A DNA stretch of 61,086 bases from Candidatus Bathyarchaeota archaeon (lineage in GTDB: Archaea > Thermoproteota > Bathyarchaeia > Bathyarchaeales > Bathycorpusculaceae), in assembly GCA_003164295.1 (NCBI GenBank), contig PLTA01000027.1:1-61086 (forward strand), in the 5' to 3' direction. Position 1 is the first letter of the stretch; each line of letters begins with the position of its first letter. Shown here one piece after another: positions 33,760-43,387 of the stretch. The notes under the pieces are model-generated. The model worked only from the letters and a program-made list of their open reading frames with translations. It made no database searches and had not been told where the DNA came from. The position numbers and the translations under genes are program-made.

Positions 33760-36672
33760 ATGAAAAAAATAAAAAATAGAATTATAGGAATTTTGATTGC
33801 AGCTCTGTTAATATTTTCAATCGGAGCTTCAACAGTATTAGTGCAAAACGCTAGCGCACATTCTCCACCGAATTATATTCCAACGTATGCTTACATTGTT
33901 GCAGAACCTAATCCAATCGGTGTAAGTCAGACATTAGTCGTTTACATGTGGCTTGACCCAGTTTACGGGGATGCTATACTTGGTGCAGGAACACCGGCGG
34001 TGGGAACTGATGGTCGAACAGCCTCCGGCGCATTACTATCAAATAACTATAGATTCAGCAACTATCAGCTTACTATTACAGGTCCAGACGGTAAAAACAC
34101 AACACAAACTTTCCCAACAATATCAGACCCTACTTCAAACCAAGCATATCAATTTACTCCCTCTGAGGTTGGAACGTATACTTTGTCCTTTAATTATCCA
34201 GGGCAAGTGTATGGAGCTAACGGCGACGGCTACTCCGGTTCATTACTAGTAAACGATACTTATCTAGCAAGCAACGCAACGACAACCGTCACAGTGCAGA
34301 GTACCCCAATTCCAGCAGCTATCGGCAGTTCTCCACTTCCATCGGCTTACTGGGAAAGCCCAGTATACGGTGAAAACACAATATGGTATTCAATTACTTC
34401 AGACTGGCTAGGTTCGGGTTCACCAGTTCCAGCAGGCTATTCTAGCTCTACGCTGTTCCATGGCGACGCAGTAGGACCTCTGACTTCACACATCATGTGG
34501 ACAAACCAACTTCAATTCGGAGGAGTATCTGGAGGAAACACATTCTATAATGGCGGTGGCGATCCAAACAATCCTCAAGGAGTCCAATATTGGGAAGGTT
34601 CATCATACCAGCCAAGATTCACGAATCCAATAGTAATCGATGGATACCTCTATTATACTGAACCAGTGTCATTTTCTGGTGGCGATAACGGACCCACAGT
34701 CTGTCTTAATCTGAAAAACGGGCAAATCCTTTGGTCTTCAACTAACGTGCCTCCACTATCCTTTGGCTACGTCTACAACCTATGGGATCCTGACCAGCAC
34801 GGCGTCTTTCCACCAATATTGTTCACAGCAAACTTTGCACAGGCTTTTGATGGATTTACCGGTCAATCGTTATTCAACGTAACTGGCGTTCCAACCGGCA
34901 ATGCAGCAATGGGTCCTTCGGGCGAACAGTTGAGATACGTTATAACCAACACTGGTACAACATCAAATCCAGCCTGGTACCTTAGCGAATGGAACTCATC
35001 AAAACTATGGCAATACGACATTAACCCATATACAGGCAGTGGCAGTCTATCACCGGCATTGGTAAACGCCTCTAACGGCATGCTAATTGGCGGTGCTGTC
35101 ATATTGGGCTCCGGAGTAGGAGGAGGACCTCCAATTCCAATCATAGGCACAAGCGGTACATTGCCAAATGGAACTACTGGAATAATCCCAGGTGGCTCAT
35201 CTATTCTAGTCAACGCAAGCATCCCTATCAACTCACCAAACTGGGCGCCTGGAACCAACATACCAATTCGGAACATTAATTTTGATTCATTAACAACCTA
35301 TGACTGGAACATTTCAATACCTTGGCGTAACACCATGGCTTTGACGCCTTCAGTAATCGCAGTTAATCCTGGAGATATAATGCTACTTAGGAACGGTACT
35401 CTACCTTCTGGTTTCGCAGCAACTGGAACAGGCACATCACAAGGTCCATATACATTCTTCGCAGTTGACCTAAACACAACTCATTCCACATTCGGTCAAG
35501 TTCTATGGAGCCAGACATACAACCCACCAGCAGGTAACCTCACTGTGGTACAAGGTCCAGTTGATTTTCAGACACGCGTATTCATTGTCAGTACTCAGGA
35601 AAACATGCAATGGTTCGGATACAGTCTAACCACTGGCGCTCTTCTTTGGGGTCCAACAGCATCTCAAGCATCATTTGACTACTACGGTAACCCTGGAACT
35701 ACCACTTTACCTGGCTCGATTGCTTATGGTACACTTTATTGTAGTTCATTCTCAGGAATTCTCTATGCTTACAACGATTTAACAGGAAAAATAATATTTA
35801 CTTATGGCAACGGCGGCGAGGGCAACAGCACTCAAGCTGGTTTGAACGTCTTTTACGGTGACTATCCAACTATGATACAGTCCATTGCAAACGGAGTTGT
35901 TTACTTAGCCACTAACGAACACACTGTACCTGACCCAATTTACAAAGGTGCAACAACGGAAGCGGTTAACGCCACAACTGGAGAACAAATGTGGCAGCTT
36001 TCAGACTATCCAAGTGAGTGGGGTACTCCTGGCAGTGCCTATGTTGTGGCAGATGGCTATGCAACATTCATGAACGGCTATGACAACCAAATCTATAGTG
36101 TCGGTCAAGGCCCAAGCTCCACTACCATACAAGCCCCGCAGACAGCTATTGCAGCAGGAACCAACGTTGTAATTCAAGGCACAGTTATGGATGTTTCCGC
36201 AGGTACAACACAAAGCCAACAGAAAGCTGACTTTCCAAACGGAGTTCCAGCCGCATCTGATGCAAGCATGACGACCTGGATGGGCTACGTTTATCAACAG
36301 CAACCCTTACCAACGAACTTCACAGGAGTAGAAGTATCAATTGATGCAAAAGATCCAAACGGAAACATAATACACATAGGCGATACCAATACCACCCAAA
36401 CTGGTCTATACACATACACTTGGACGGCACCAAACATACCCGGCGACTACCTCGTAACAGCAACCTTTGCAGGTAACAACGGTTATTGGGGTTCATCAGC
36501 GCAAACCGGCATGAACGTACAAGCAGCACATGCAATAGAACCAACCCCTACACCTACTACATCAAACCTAGCAACCACAACAGACCTAATGACGTACATA
36601 ATTGCTTCAGCAATCGCAATAATTATCGTAATAGTCATAGTTGGATTACTCATACTAAGAAAGCACCCATAA
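33760..36672 (+). CDS. Secreted, membrane-anchored PQQ-like beta-propeller surface protein
   Basis: A 970-residue protein with a signal peptide (IIGILIAALLIFSIGAST to about residue 33), a long beta-rich ectodomain and a C-terminal helix (TYIIASAIAIIIVIVIVGLLIL) with a short basic tail. A Thr/Pro linker precedes the anchor. The middle contains propeller-type blades (DLNTTHSTFGQVLWSQTY, YGTLYCSSFSGILYAYNDLTG, VNATTGEQMWQLSDY) and the ectodomain ends in an Ig-like domain (GVEVSIDAKDPNGNII, then GDYLVTATFAGNNGY). It is likely an S-layer-associated binding protein; the ligand is unknown. Confidence 0.82.
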   Translation: MKKIKNRIIGILIAALLIFSIGASTVLVQNASAHSPPNYIPTYAYIVAEPNPIGVSQTLVVYMWLDPVYGDAILGAGTPAVGTDGRTASGALLSNNYRFSNYQLTITGPDGKNTTQTFPTISDPTSNQAYQFTPSEVGTYTLSFNYPGQVYGANGDGYSGSLLVNDTYLASNATTTVTVQSTPIPAAIGSSPLPSAYWESPVYGENTIWYSITSDWLGSGSPVPAGYSSSTLFHGDAVGPLTSHIMWTNQLQFGGVSGGNTFYNGGGDPNNPQGVQYWEGSSYQPRFTNPIVIDGYLYYTEPVSFSGGDNGPTVCLNLKNGQILWSSTNVPPLSFGYVYNLWDPDQHGVFPPILFTANFAQAFDGFTGQSLFNVTGVPTGNAAMGPSGEQLRYVITNTGTTSNPAWYLSEWNSSKLWQYDINPYTGSGSLSPALVNASNGMLIGGAVILGSGVGGGPPIPIIGTSGTLPNGTTGIIPGGSSILVNASIPINSPNWAPGTNIPIRNINFDSLTTYDWNISIPWRNTMALTPSVIAVNPGDIMLLRNGTLPSGFAATGTGTSQGPYTFFAVDLNTTHSTFGQVLWSQTYNPPAGNLTVVQGPVDFQTRVFIVSTQENMQWFGYSLTTGALLWGPTASQASFDYYGNPGTTTLPGSIAYGTLYCSSFSGILYAYNDLTGKIIFTYGNGGEGNSTQAGLNVFYGDYPTMIQSIANGVVYLATNEHTVPDPIYKGATTEAVNATTGEQMWQLSDYPSEWGTPGSAYVVADGYATFMNGYDNQIYSVGQGPSSTTIQAPQTAIAAGTNVVIQGTVMDVSAGTTQSQQKADFPNGVPAASDASMTTWMGYVYQQQPLPTNFTGVEVSIDAKDPNGNIIHIGDTNTTQTGLYTYTWTAPNIPGDYLVTATFAGNNGYWGSSAQTGMNVQAAHAIEPTPTPTTSNLATTTDLMTYIIASAIAIIIVIVIVGLLILRKHP

Positions 36673-36689
36673 AACCAAGCATCAAACAA

Positions 36690-36707
36690 CTCTTTTTCTT
36701 TTTTTTT
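36690..36707 (+). terminator. T-rich transcription terminator
   Basis: CTCTTTTTCTTTTTTTTT lies 18 bp after the propeller-protein stop, a typical archaeal oligo-T terminator. Confidence 0.55.
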
Positions 36708-37015
36708 AAACTAAAAAAACTTAACCTTTTGACTTTTCGCTTTTAGGGACAATTGCGCATTTTTGAAGAATTTCGTTGTAGCCTATCTTGGCGTTTGATT
36801 TTACATTTGTATAAACGGAATAACATGGACTCATTTTCAAAGTTGCTTTTGATTGCTCTTTGGGGGCGACATAGCTTTAGAAAAAAAGTAGCGAAAAATA
36901 CTGTTAGCTCCCGTTGGAATTATTTTCAGATGCACTTTGATGCAATAGATTTTTTAATGTTCACTTTTTACTTTATTCTCGGTGCATAATTACGGCTGAA
37001 GATATTTGGGAACCG
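36708..37015. other. Intergenic
   Basis: No supported gene; short open frames here lack domain character. The stretch contains the promoter of the first nucleotidyltransferase gene. Confidence 0.35.
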
Positions 37016-38020
37016 ATGGATGGAGACACTTTTGTAACGGAAGAAGGCTTCATACTCAACACTTTTGGGTATGAACATCCCGAGGATCGAGTTCTTGCAT
37101 TCCTCAAATATATTCCTGCAAAATATAAGGAACTCTTCAATGTTGAAATGTTAGAGCGCACATGGAAGTTCGGTGAAAACCAGCTTTTCAGAGCAGAAAA
37201 ATTGTACACAGCAAAAAATTATCAGACATTCATTGAAGCTTTCCGCAAGAATTTTCAAGATTACCTTTACTATGACTCTTTCCGAAACAAAGAGCTAATA
37301 ACTGCACCTTTAGATCGCATTCGGCAAGTTTTTGTTCCCAAAGATCGACTGGTTTGGCTTGAAAACCTCCCAAAACGAGACAAGCTTCAGCAGATGGCAA
37401 TAGACTTAGTTCATTTAATATCTAAAGAGTCAAACGTGCCCTTGAAAGATTTGGGAATGCATGGTTCTATCGCTTTGGGAATGCACGCGCCTGAATCAGA
37501 CATTGACTTTGTTGTTTATGGGACAGAAAACTTCCGATTAGTGGAAGATGCAATTGCAAGACTTGTCAACGCTGGACAATTAAGCTACATTGTAGGCAAC
37601 CGTATTGAAGCCGCCCGAAAATTCCAAGGAAGATATCAAGGCAAAATTTTCATGTATAACGCAACAAAAAAGCCTGAACAAGTGAAAGAAAACTTCGGTG
37701 CCTACCGCTATATCCCACTTGACCCCGTCCGTTTCCAAGCAACAGTGATTGATGATACAGAAACAATGTATCGACCCTCAATTTACAAGATTAATAGTTT
37801 CAAACCATTAGATGATCAATCTGAGCTAGATTTAGATCAAATCCCCTCACAAGTTGTTTCAAACATTGGCCTTTACAGAAATGTAGCCCGCTGCGGAAGC
37901 GAAATTAAAGTTGCCGGCAAACTTGAACGGGTAGAGTCCACAAGTTCAAATGAAGTTTTTTATCAAGTGGTTGTTGGAACTGCAACGTCGGAGGAAGAAT
38001 ATATTTGGCCAATCATTTAA
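37016..38020 (+). CDS. Predicted nucleotidyltransferase (COG1665-like), paralogue A
   Basis: A 334-residue protein. The nucleotidyltransferase signature is [23 protein letters not shown] (about residues 148-170; GS plus a D-x-D metal pair). An N-terminal domain opens with [23 protein letters not shown], a pattern shared with both neighbours, and the C-terminal part is beta-rich, possibly OB-like. Substrate unknown. Its last 16 bases overlap paralogue B, so the two are coupled. Confidence 0.72.
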   Translation: MDGDTFVTEEGFILNTFGYEHPEDRVLAFLKYIPAKYKELFNVEMLERTWKFGENQLFRAEKLYTAKNYQTFIEAFRKNFQDYLYYDSFRNKELITAPLDRIRQVFVPKDRLVWLENLPKRDKLQQMAIDLVHLISKESNVPLKDLGMHGSIALGMHAPESDIDFVVYGTENFRLVEDAIARLVNAGQLSYIVGNRIEAARKFQGRYQGKIFMYNATKKPEQVKENFGAYRYIPLDPVRFQATVIDDTETMYRPSIYKINSFKPLDDQSELDLDQIPSQVVSNIGLYRNVARCGSEIKVAGKLERVESTSSNEVFYQVVVGTATSEEEYIWPII

Positions 38021-39081
38021 AACTGCGCGACCGAGACGCTATAGAAACAAGTGAAGGCTTAATTTTCCGCGTTTTTGGCTACAGTCATCCGCCTGGCGCT
38101 TACATTTGTGATGCGGAATATGCTTCTTCAAAAATCTTTCAATCAAAAGATCCCCGTGCTCCAAGAACGGGCAAATCTGACCTTTACTACAAATTTTACA
38201 ATGACGAAGGCATGAAGCTAATAGCCAAAAAGTACCCGCAATATTTGATTTTTCATGAAATGCTTGGATTAAACCTTGTAGGCGTAAAAGACAACTTGAT
38301 TATGGAAGCAAGAAAACCTGACGCGAGGTTAGCCGTTTTGCTCAAGGCGGGACCAACCGACGAGTTGCTAGCGGCTATGGAACGTGTTTTGACGATTTCG
38401 CTTGATAATTCAGGCTTAAAAAGCCGTGACTTTGGAGTCTTTGGCTCTATGCTTCATGGTTTTCATCATCCAAAGTTTTCAGACATGGACTTTATCGTTT
38501 ATGGACAAGAAGAAAATGCCACAATGAGAAAAACACTTCAAGCGCTTTATGCAGATAAATCCTCAGGCTTGCATAATGAGTTTGAATCCAGCGAGGCTAT
38601 GGCTGGGAAAGATTGGCGTTTCAAAAACTTTACTGTTAAAGACTTCGTTTGGCATCAGCGAAGAAAACAAATCTACGGTTTATATGATGACAATACCAGT
38701 GGCAGAACAATAAAGGCTGAGTTTGAGCCTGTAAAAGCTTGGAGTGAAATCCAATCTGAATATAGTCCTCGGACATGCATAACGCAGCGGGGCTGGGTTA
38801 AGCTTAAAGCACGTATAACAAATGACGACGAAGCGCCGTTTACTCCATCAATCTATGGCATTGAGCCCATTGAAGTCATTAGCGGTCCAAAAGAAGCCCT
38901 TGAGGCTCAACGTGTGTTCTCGTTCATGGAGGAGTTCCGTCAACAGGCCCAAAAAGATGAAGAAGTGATTGTTGAAGGCAACCTTGAAGAAGTTACTTCA
39001 CCAACTGAAATCTCCTATCAGGTTACGTTGACTTATTGCCAACGCTACTACGAACAAGTGCTAAAAGTACTTCACAAATAA
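38005..39081 (+). CDS. Predicted nucleotidyltransferase (COG1665-like), paralogue B
   Basis: The protein has 358 residues with TTG start inside the end of paralogue A. Signature: [26 protein letters not shown]. The N-terminus ([30 protein letters not shown]) and the C-terminal region parallel paralogues A and C, although identity is low. All catalytic acidic residues of the NTase fold are present. Function unknown; a pair or hetero-oligomer with A is suggested by coupling. Confidence 0.72.
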   Translation: MANHLKLRDRDAIETSEGLIFRVFGYSHPPGAYICDAEYASSKIFQSKDPRAPRTGKSDLYYKFYNDEGMKLIAKKYPQYLIFHEMLGLNLVGVKDNLIMEARKPDARLAVLLKAGPTDELLAAMERVLTISLDNSGLKSRDFGVFGSMLHGFHHPKFSDMDFIVYGQEENATMRKTLQALYADKSSGLHNEFESSEAMAGKDWRFKNFTVKDFVWHQRRKQIYGLYDDNTSGRTIKAEFEPVKAWSEIQSEYSPRTCITQRGWVKLKARITNDDEAPFTPSIYGIEPIEVISGPKEALEAQRVFSFMEEFRQQAQKDEEVIVEGNLEEVTSPTEISYQVTLTYCQRYYEQVLKVLHK

Positions 39082-39147
39082 GAATTCTTTTCTTTTAAAC
39101 AATCCATTTATACTACAGCTGATATCTATCGTATTACATGATGTCGG

Positions 39148-39441
39148 TTGTCAGAAACATTAAGCCTTAGAATACCCAAAGAAACGGCAAAAAAACTACG
39201 CGAAATAGCAAGCAAAGAGAAAAAAGACAGATCAACCCTTATCCGCGAAATACTCGAGCAAGGTGTCAAAGAAAAAAACGTAGACAACGCATTAGATCTC
39301 TATAAAACTGGGCAAGTTACAGGTTGGAAAGCTGCTAGATTGGCGGGTATATCTTTATGGAGTTTTTACAAAATCTTATCTGAGAAAGGCATACTTATTC
39401 AATACTCAGAACAAGACCTTGAGCAAGACCTAAAACCGTAA
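39148..39441 (+). CDS. RHH/UPF0175-type antitoxin
   Basis: The 97-residue protein has an N-terminal ribbon-helix-helix (SLRIPKETAKKLREIASKEKKDRSTLIREILEQG) and a C-terminal UPF0175-like helical region (GQVTGWKAARLAGISLWSFYKILSEKGI). It binds DNA and the toxin encoded 14 bp downstream, and probably represses its operon. The start is TTG at 39148. It lies between nucleotidyltransferase paralogues B and C. Confidence 0.85.
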   Translation: MSETLSLRIPKETAKKLREIASKEKKDRSTLIREILEQGVKEKNVDNALDLYKTGQVTGWKAARLAGISLWSFYKILSEKGILIQYSEQDLEQDLKP

Positions 39442-39455
39442 GTTGGGAACGCTGC

Positions 39456-39968
39456 TTGCCAACAGTCTCAAATAATAGTCCGTTGATATGGCTCTCAAAA
39501 GTTGGAAAAATTAGTTTACTCAAAGACCTTTTTATTGAAATCGAAGTTTCACAAGAAGTATACCATGAAGCTGTTGAAAAAGGTCTATCCGGAGGCTTCA
39601 GTGATGCCTTAGCCATAAAAGAATGCTTCGACCAAGGTTGGATAAAAATTACAAGATTAACTGAAGCTGAGATTATGCAATGCCAAAAAATTATGGAGCA
39701 AAACCCTGAAATCGATTTAGGAGAAATGCACGCCATAGTTTTAGCTCGCAGAAAAAAAGCATTGCTTCTAATGGATGAATCAAGCGGAAGAACCTTCGCA
39801 CAGGCTCTAGGATTAGATGTCAGGGGCGTTCTCTACGTGATCATGTTATCGCTTAGAGAGAAAAAACTGAACAATAAAGAAGCAAAGGAAATTGTGTATA
39901 CGCTTGTAGGTAAAGGCTTTCGGATCGAACCCCGTCTTCTAGCGAGAGTATTTAGAGCAATAGAATAG
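39456..39968 (+). CDS. PIN-domain toxin (DUF3368)
   Basis: A 170-residue DUF3368 PIN nuclease: VSNNSPLIWLSKVGKISLLKDLF (first acidic region, Ser/Asn replacing the usual Asp), EIDLGEMHAIVLARRKKALLLMDESSGR (Glu and Asp of the active site) and a LGVRGV-like RGVLYVI helix. It is a probable tRNA or mRNA ribonuclease, neutralised by the upstream RHH protein. The operon is intact with no lesions seen. Confidence 0.88.
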   Translation: MPTVSNNSPLIWLSKVGKISLLKDLFIEIEVSQEVYHEAVEKGLSGGFSDALAIKECFDQGWIKITRLTEAEIMQCQKIMEQNPEIDLGEMHAIVLARRKKALLLMDESSGRTFAQALGLDVRGVLYVIMLSLREKKLNNKEAKEIVYTLVGKGFRIEPRLLARVFRAIE

Positions 39969-39990
39969 CTATTACTTATTACCCAAGACT

Positions 39991-41010
39991 TTAACCATGC
40001 GACAAAACCATATAATCCGATGGTTTGTTGCCTAGTATTAAACGGTAGTATTCGTCGCCGCTTTTCTTGTTGGTTACTAATTCAACTTTTCCTTGTGCCT
40101 CAATCGCTTCGCCGATGTTTGCTTGTTCACAGAATCTGCCTCGGAAAGAAACAATCTCATGAATCGGCTCCAACTTTGGGCCTTCAACAATTTTGACGTC
40201 TTTTAGCCTGTAGGTGCATGATGTGAAAAGAGAATCAGTGCTATCGGCTATTTTACCTGTGATTTTTGTGTAGCCACAATTTTTGTAGCATACATCTCCG
40301 TATTGCTCGCTTATTTCGCTCCAATCTTTTACAAAGCGGATGAAGTAGTCAGTTCCCATAAATTTGCCCTGAAATGTCTTGCGACTTTCAACTAAAACAA
40401 AGTCTTCAAAACTCATCTGAGTATCTTTTGAACGAAAATCAAAAAGCTCCTGCAATTCGCCTCGCGTGTATGGTTTAAACCCTGTTTCTTTCTTAGTAAG
40501 CAGATTCTTCAGAGCCGCATAGGCTTTTCGGCAGTTCTCCACTCCATAAACTAAGGGGTCAATGTCTGATTTTTCTGTGGTTAACCCAGCCATAATTGAG
40601 CCAGAAATACCACTGCTGCTCCAGGGAATGTTAGCTTCCGCCTTTAAGGTTTCAACTAACTGCAAAGCCTTATTTTCTAGTACCGTCAACTCCTTTGTTT
40701 GGCGTATTGACCAGAGCTTTTCTTCAGGTTTATAATGCTCGGCTATTTGGCTGACTGGAACTTCGCACATTGTTTCGCCGAAAACTTCATCAAAAACTAT
40801 TAGGTCAGGTTGATTTTCCTCCAAATACTTGAACCTCTCGCTGAGACTATACACTTTGCCATACGTGTTGCCCTCGCTTCGTCTGGTGCCTGTTGGTGAA
40901 GGGATGAAACGGGGAAACGCAATAACCTTGTCAACAGGATGAACTAAACCTTTAACATCAAAAACCACGTTGCTTTTTGTTTTAATTAAGTCGCCTTCAC
41001 GAGCCCTCAT
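39991..41010 (-). CDS. Predicted nucleotidyltransferase (COG1665-like), paralogue C
   Basis: A 339-residue protein on the opposite strand, convergent with the toxin. Signature: GISGSIMAGLTTEKSDIDPLVYG. The N-terminus EGDLIKTKSNVVFDVKGLVHPVDKVIAFPRFIP matches paralogues A and B in layout. The C-terminus contains EAQGKVELVTNKKSGDEYYRLILG, similar to [21 protein letters not shown] of A. It begins at an ATG in MRAREGDL. Function unknown. Confidence 0.72.
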   Translation of the reverse strand: MRAREGDLIKTKSNVVFDVKGLVHPVDKVIAFPRFIPSPTGTRRSEGNTYGKVYSLSERFKYLEENQPDLIVFDEVFGETMCEVPVSQIAEHYKPEEKLWSIRQTKELTVLENKALQLVETLKAEANIPWSSSGISGSIMAGLTTEKSDIDPLVYGVENCRKAYAALKNLLTKKETGFKPYTRGELQELFDFRSKDTQMSFEDFVLVESRKTFQGKFMGTDYFIRFVKDWSEISEQYGDVCYKNCGYTKITGKIADSTDSLFTSCTYRLKDVKIVEGPKLEPIHEIVSFRGRFCEQANIGEAIEAQGKVELVTNKKSGDEYYRLILGNKPSDYMVLSHG

Positions 41011-41180
41011 CTGTGCTTCTCCTGTCTTTTGATGCCAAGGATTTACTCAGGCAAGTATTAAAAGAGTTAAGCGTAAGAAAAAATTGATTTCTAGGACTCG
41101 GATTTTGCGAATTGTGGCGCGCATTTTTTTCTTTGTGTTTTGGGTTGTTTTTTTGGTTTGGGGTTTGATTTGTTTGCAGG

Positions 41181-41250
41181 TTGCGGAATTATACGGAAGT
41201 AAACGGAAATATACGGAAAATTTCGGAATAATCTGCAAGAAAACGCAAAA
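41181..41250. repeat. Seven-unit 10-bp-phased array, CGGAA core
   Basis: CGGAA occurs at 41184, 41194, 41204, 41214 and 41224, exactly 10 bp apart, and degenerate units TGCAA (41234) and CGCAA (41244) keep the phase. Flanking bases are A/T. A 10-bp period is not a multiple of three, so this is not coding. One helical turn per unit suggests a cooperative protein-binding site or phased DNA. Confidence 0.65.
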
Positions 41251-41400
41251 AAAGCCATATTAAGTTGCCATAACTAAAAAGTCACAAACTCCGAACTTAT
41301 AGGACTTAGGCTGAAGTTGAATAGTTGCCAGCATTAAATCTTGTCCTTTGTGATCTAGGGTGCTTTTCTGGTTTGAAGCTTCCGGTGCGTATAGGCTGCA

Positions 41401-41470
41401 TAAAAGGAAGTACACCAAAGTATAAGAAAGTACACCGAAGTATGAGCACGTAAACCTGCGTAAACATAAG
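41401..41470. repeat. Seven-unit 10-bp-phased array, TA-N7-G unit
   Basis: Seven consecutive decamers start with TA and end with G. Read in the shifted phase, GTA recurs at 41410, 41420, 41430, 41440, 41450 and 41460. Two units contain TACACC, giving a 20-bp higher-order repeat. It ends 124 bp upstream of the small gene 41594-41692. The rest of 41011-41593 (T/G-rich after the NTase gene) contains no supported gene. Confidence 0.65.
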
Positions 41471-41593
41471 GTGCGGCGTCTTTTTTGATCTTTTAGACGT
41501 ATGTCGATGTTTTATGATCAGTTATGAACAAATCACAACTGCATTTATATTTAGCTGTGCAAGTAGCTAAGTATTAATTAAACTGGTGAAAAT

Positions 41594-41692
41594 ATGTTTG
41601 GAATAATCGAAATCGCCTCAATAGCAGCAATAGTTGGTTCATTCGCATTTGTAATATACAACATCAGACTAGAACTCAAAATCAAACTTTAA
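41594..41692 (+). CDS. 32-residue single-helix membrane peptide
   Basis: An ATG with GGTGA seven bases upstream opens MFGIIEIASIAAIVGSFAFV, one hydrophobic helix, then IYNIRLELKIKL, a basic tail. A TATA-like TTTATATTTAG lies about 45 bp upstream. The next small gene starts 40 bp later, so the pair may form an operon. No family is recognised. Confidence 0.45.
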   Translation: MFGIIEIASIAAIVGSFAFVIYNIRLELKIKL

Positions 41693-41732
41693 CCCAAGAC
41701 CTGTTCGCTTTCAAAATTAGTGAGGATAAAAA

Positions 41733-41921
41733 ATGGAATTCAAAAACATAAACGAAGTATTGAGGTACATAACAAGTCAAGCCAAGACCTATCCAAGTGA
41801 AATAGCTTACTATTCATCTGAAGAATACAAAAAAATCTATCCTGAACTTTGCAGATTAAATCGTTTACTACAAGCTGCTTACACAATTCATAACGAAAAC
41901 GTGAGCGGGCCACTGGGCTAA
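41733..41921 (+). CDS. Small soluble protein of unknown function
   Basis: The 62-residue product is predicted helical (NEVLRYITSQAKTYPSEIAYYSSEEYKKIY, then CRLNRLLQAAYTIHNENV). GAGGATAAAA precedes the ATG as a ribosome-binding site. No domain is recognised. It is flanked by the 10-bp-phased arrays. Confidence 0.5.
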   Translation: MEFKNINEVLRYITSQAKTYPSEIAYYSSEEYKKIYPELCRLNRLLQAAYTIHNENVSGPLG

Positions 41922-42320
41922 TGTCGGTTTGGTCTTCCTAAACAGTCAAACTTCACTGCCCACGTCAAAATGATTTCTGCTTAAAGAAAATATTGAAGCG
42001 GCCCAACTATTTATTTTACCGCTGCTTCCACTCTTTTTTTCCTTTATTTTTCGTTTGACCTTTTGTTTCGCTTTTCGGTTTGTTTTTAGTTTTAGTTTTA
42101 ATTTTGTTGTCCCTCCTGAACTGTTCCTTCCACTGCATTATAGTCATGTGCATGCTTATTCGGTTTGCCGCTCTCAAGCCTAACTAAATAGTATAAAGTA
42201 AGGAAAAATGAAATAGGTTTAGGCGCGTCGGTTCCCCATTTTTTTAAGCTATATTTTTCTTTTTTCTTTTTGAGTTTCTTTTTTGGTTTAGGATTTGAAA
42301 AGTTAGTGGATTGGTTCATT
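41922..42320. other. Intergenic, T-rich
   Basis: T-runs at 42029-42110 probably terminate upstream transcription. A minus-strand open frame (42319-42098) encodes a Lys-rich, low-complexity start and is not supported. The third phased array follows. Confidence 0.35.
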
Positions 42321-42380
42321 ATTCGACATTAGCCGACAAAATTTGGCAAAAATAGACAATTTTAGGCAAAATTAGAAATG
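42321..42380. repeat. Six-unit 10-bp-phased array, GRCA core
   Basis: Decamers starting at 42321 have G at position 5 and A at position 8 in all six units; GACA or GGCA recurs at 42325, 42335, 42345, 42355 and 42365, with GAAA at 42375. The spacing is exactly 10 bp. It ends 113 bp upstream of the chimeric signalling remnant. Confidence 0.6.
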
Positions 42381-42492
42381 TGACATTCAAAAAACTGATA
42401 TAGACACTTTGATTCTTACCACAGATAATCTCTCAATTTCAATTTTTCATTGAGAATTTTCGCTAAATTCAAATTTTTCTGGATCTTTTATA

Positions 42493-42954
42493 GTGAGTTT
42501 AAGTAAAGTTTCTAATTCAATTCTAAAACTTCACAAGGCATATAGTTGCCACCAAGTCGCCGAACCTAAAGCAATCGGGAAGAATCCTCCCATATTGGTT
42601 AATTCTTCAAGTCTTGGCCAAAAAAATCCCTTACGAATTTTATATGTAGATAACGACGTTACCTTCCTGAAAAGCTCAAAGCAAATTTTGGAGAAAAAAA
42701 CAGTTTTAAAATTGATATTGCAACCTCTCGTTGGAATAATCGATGAAGTGCTTCCAAAGATATTTTCGCCGCTGTTCACAACTAAGGTTCAGGGAATGGG
42801 GTTTGGTTTAGCTATTTGTAAGCGATTGGTCTCTGCTCATGGGGGCAAAATATCGGTGGATACAGTTCTGGGCAAAGGAACAATTTTGACAGTTCTTTTA
42901 CCCATAGAGCCATTGTTGGAAACAGCACTTATTTGTATCAATTATACAAAATGA
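42493..42954 (+). pseudogene. Chimeric two-component remnant (receiver start joined to kinase end)
   Basis: A 153-residue frame with GTG start. The middle has a receiver-domain opening (LRILYVDNDVTFLKSSKQIL), but only its first strand and helix. The sequence then jumps to the end of a HATPase_c domain (DEVLPKIFSPLFTTKVQGMGFGLAICKRLVSAHGGKISVDT, ending TVLLPIEP). The phosphorylation site, dimerisation helices and N-box are all absent. It is best read as a deletion product, but the frame is open throughout, so a residual small protein cannot be excluded. Confidence 0.65.
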
Positions 42955-43159
42955 GCTTCCGCTCGACCTGAAATTGATTATCTTCACAGCCAAAATTGCA
43001 CGAATGATTGAAAAGTTTATTCTTTGTTTTATTTGTCGAGTTATTTTGGTTTGTTTTTGTTTTCGAGATTTTTTGTTTAACGATTGAGGGTGAAAGCGTT
43101 AAAATCAATAAAGCTTATATATTAAGAATTAAGTAACCAGAGTAGGCAGTGGCATAAAA

Positions 43160-43387
43160 ATGGCAAAATCACCCAACAAAAGAAAAAAACGCAGCAAACT
43201 CGCAATAACCCTATTATTACCAATAACTGCAGTTATGTTCTTCGTAGGCTGGAGCCTTTTCTGTATAGGTCAAAAGCAACCGAAAGCAAAACAACCTCAA
43301 AAACCGCTAAACATAACGCCAGCAGAGAAAGAGGAATTGGAGTTAATCTTTATTTCTGATAAAGAGGAACAAATACTGGCAAGATAA
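43160..43387 (+). CDS. Small membrane protein with basic N-terminus
   Basis: A 75-residue protein: MAKSPNKRKKRSKL, a hydrophobic segment (AITLLLPITAVMFFVGWSLFCI), a Lys/Gln/Pro linker and an acidic C-terminus (AEKEELELIFISDKEEQ). The membrane topology would place the tail outside. TTATATATTAAG (43115-43126) is a plausible TATA region. Function unknown. Confidence 0.6.
   Translation: MAKSPNKRKKRSKLAITLLLPITAVMFFVGWSLFCIGQKQPKAKQPQKPLNITPAEKEELELIFISDKEEQILAR

Noticed and set aside
36753..36989. 78-codon frame before the nucleotidyltransferases
   Set aside because: Composition is like translated AT-rich intergenic DNA; no domain and no start signal.
41047..41238. Minus-strand frame over the CGGAA array
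   Set aside because: The period of 10 bp is incompatible with coding repeats; product is Lys/Thr/Arg-rich filler.
42098..42319. 73-codon minus-strand frame with Lys-rich start
   Set aside because: Low-complexity reading of T-rich terminator-like DNA; no supporting context.
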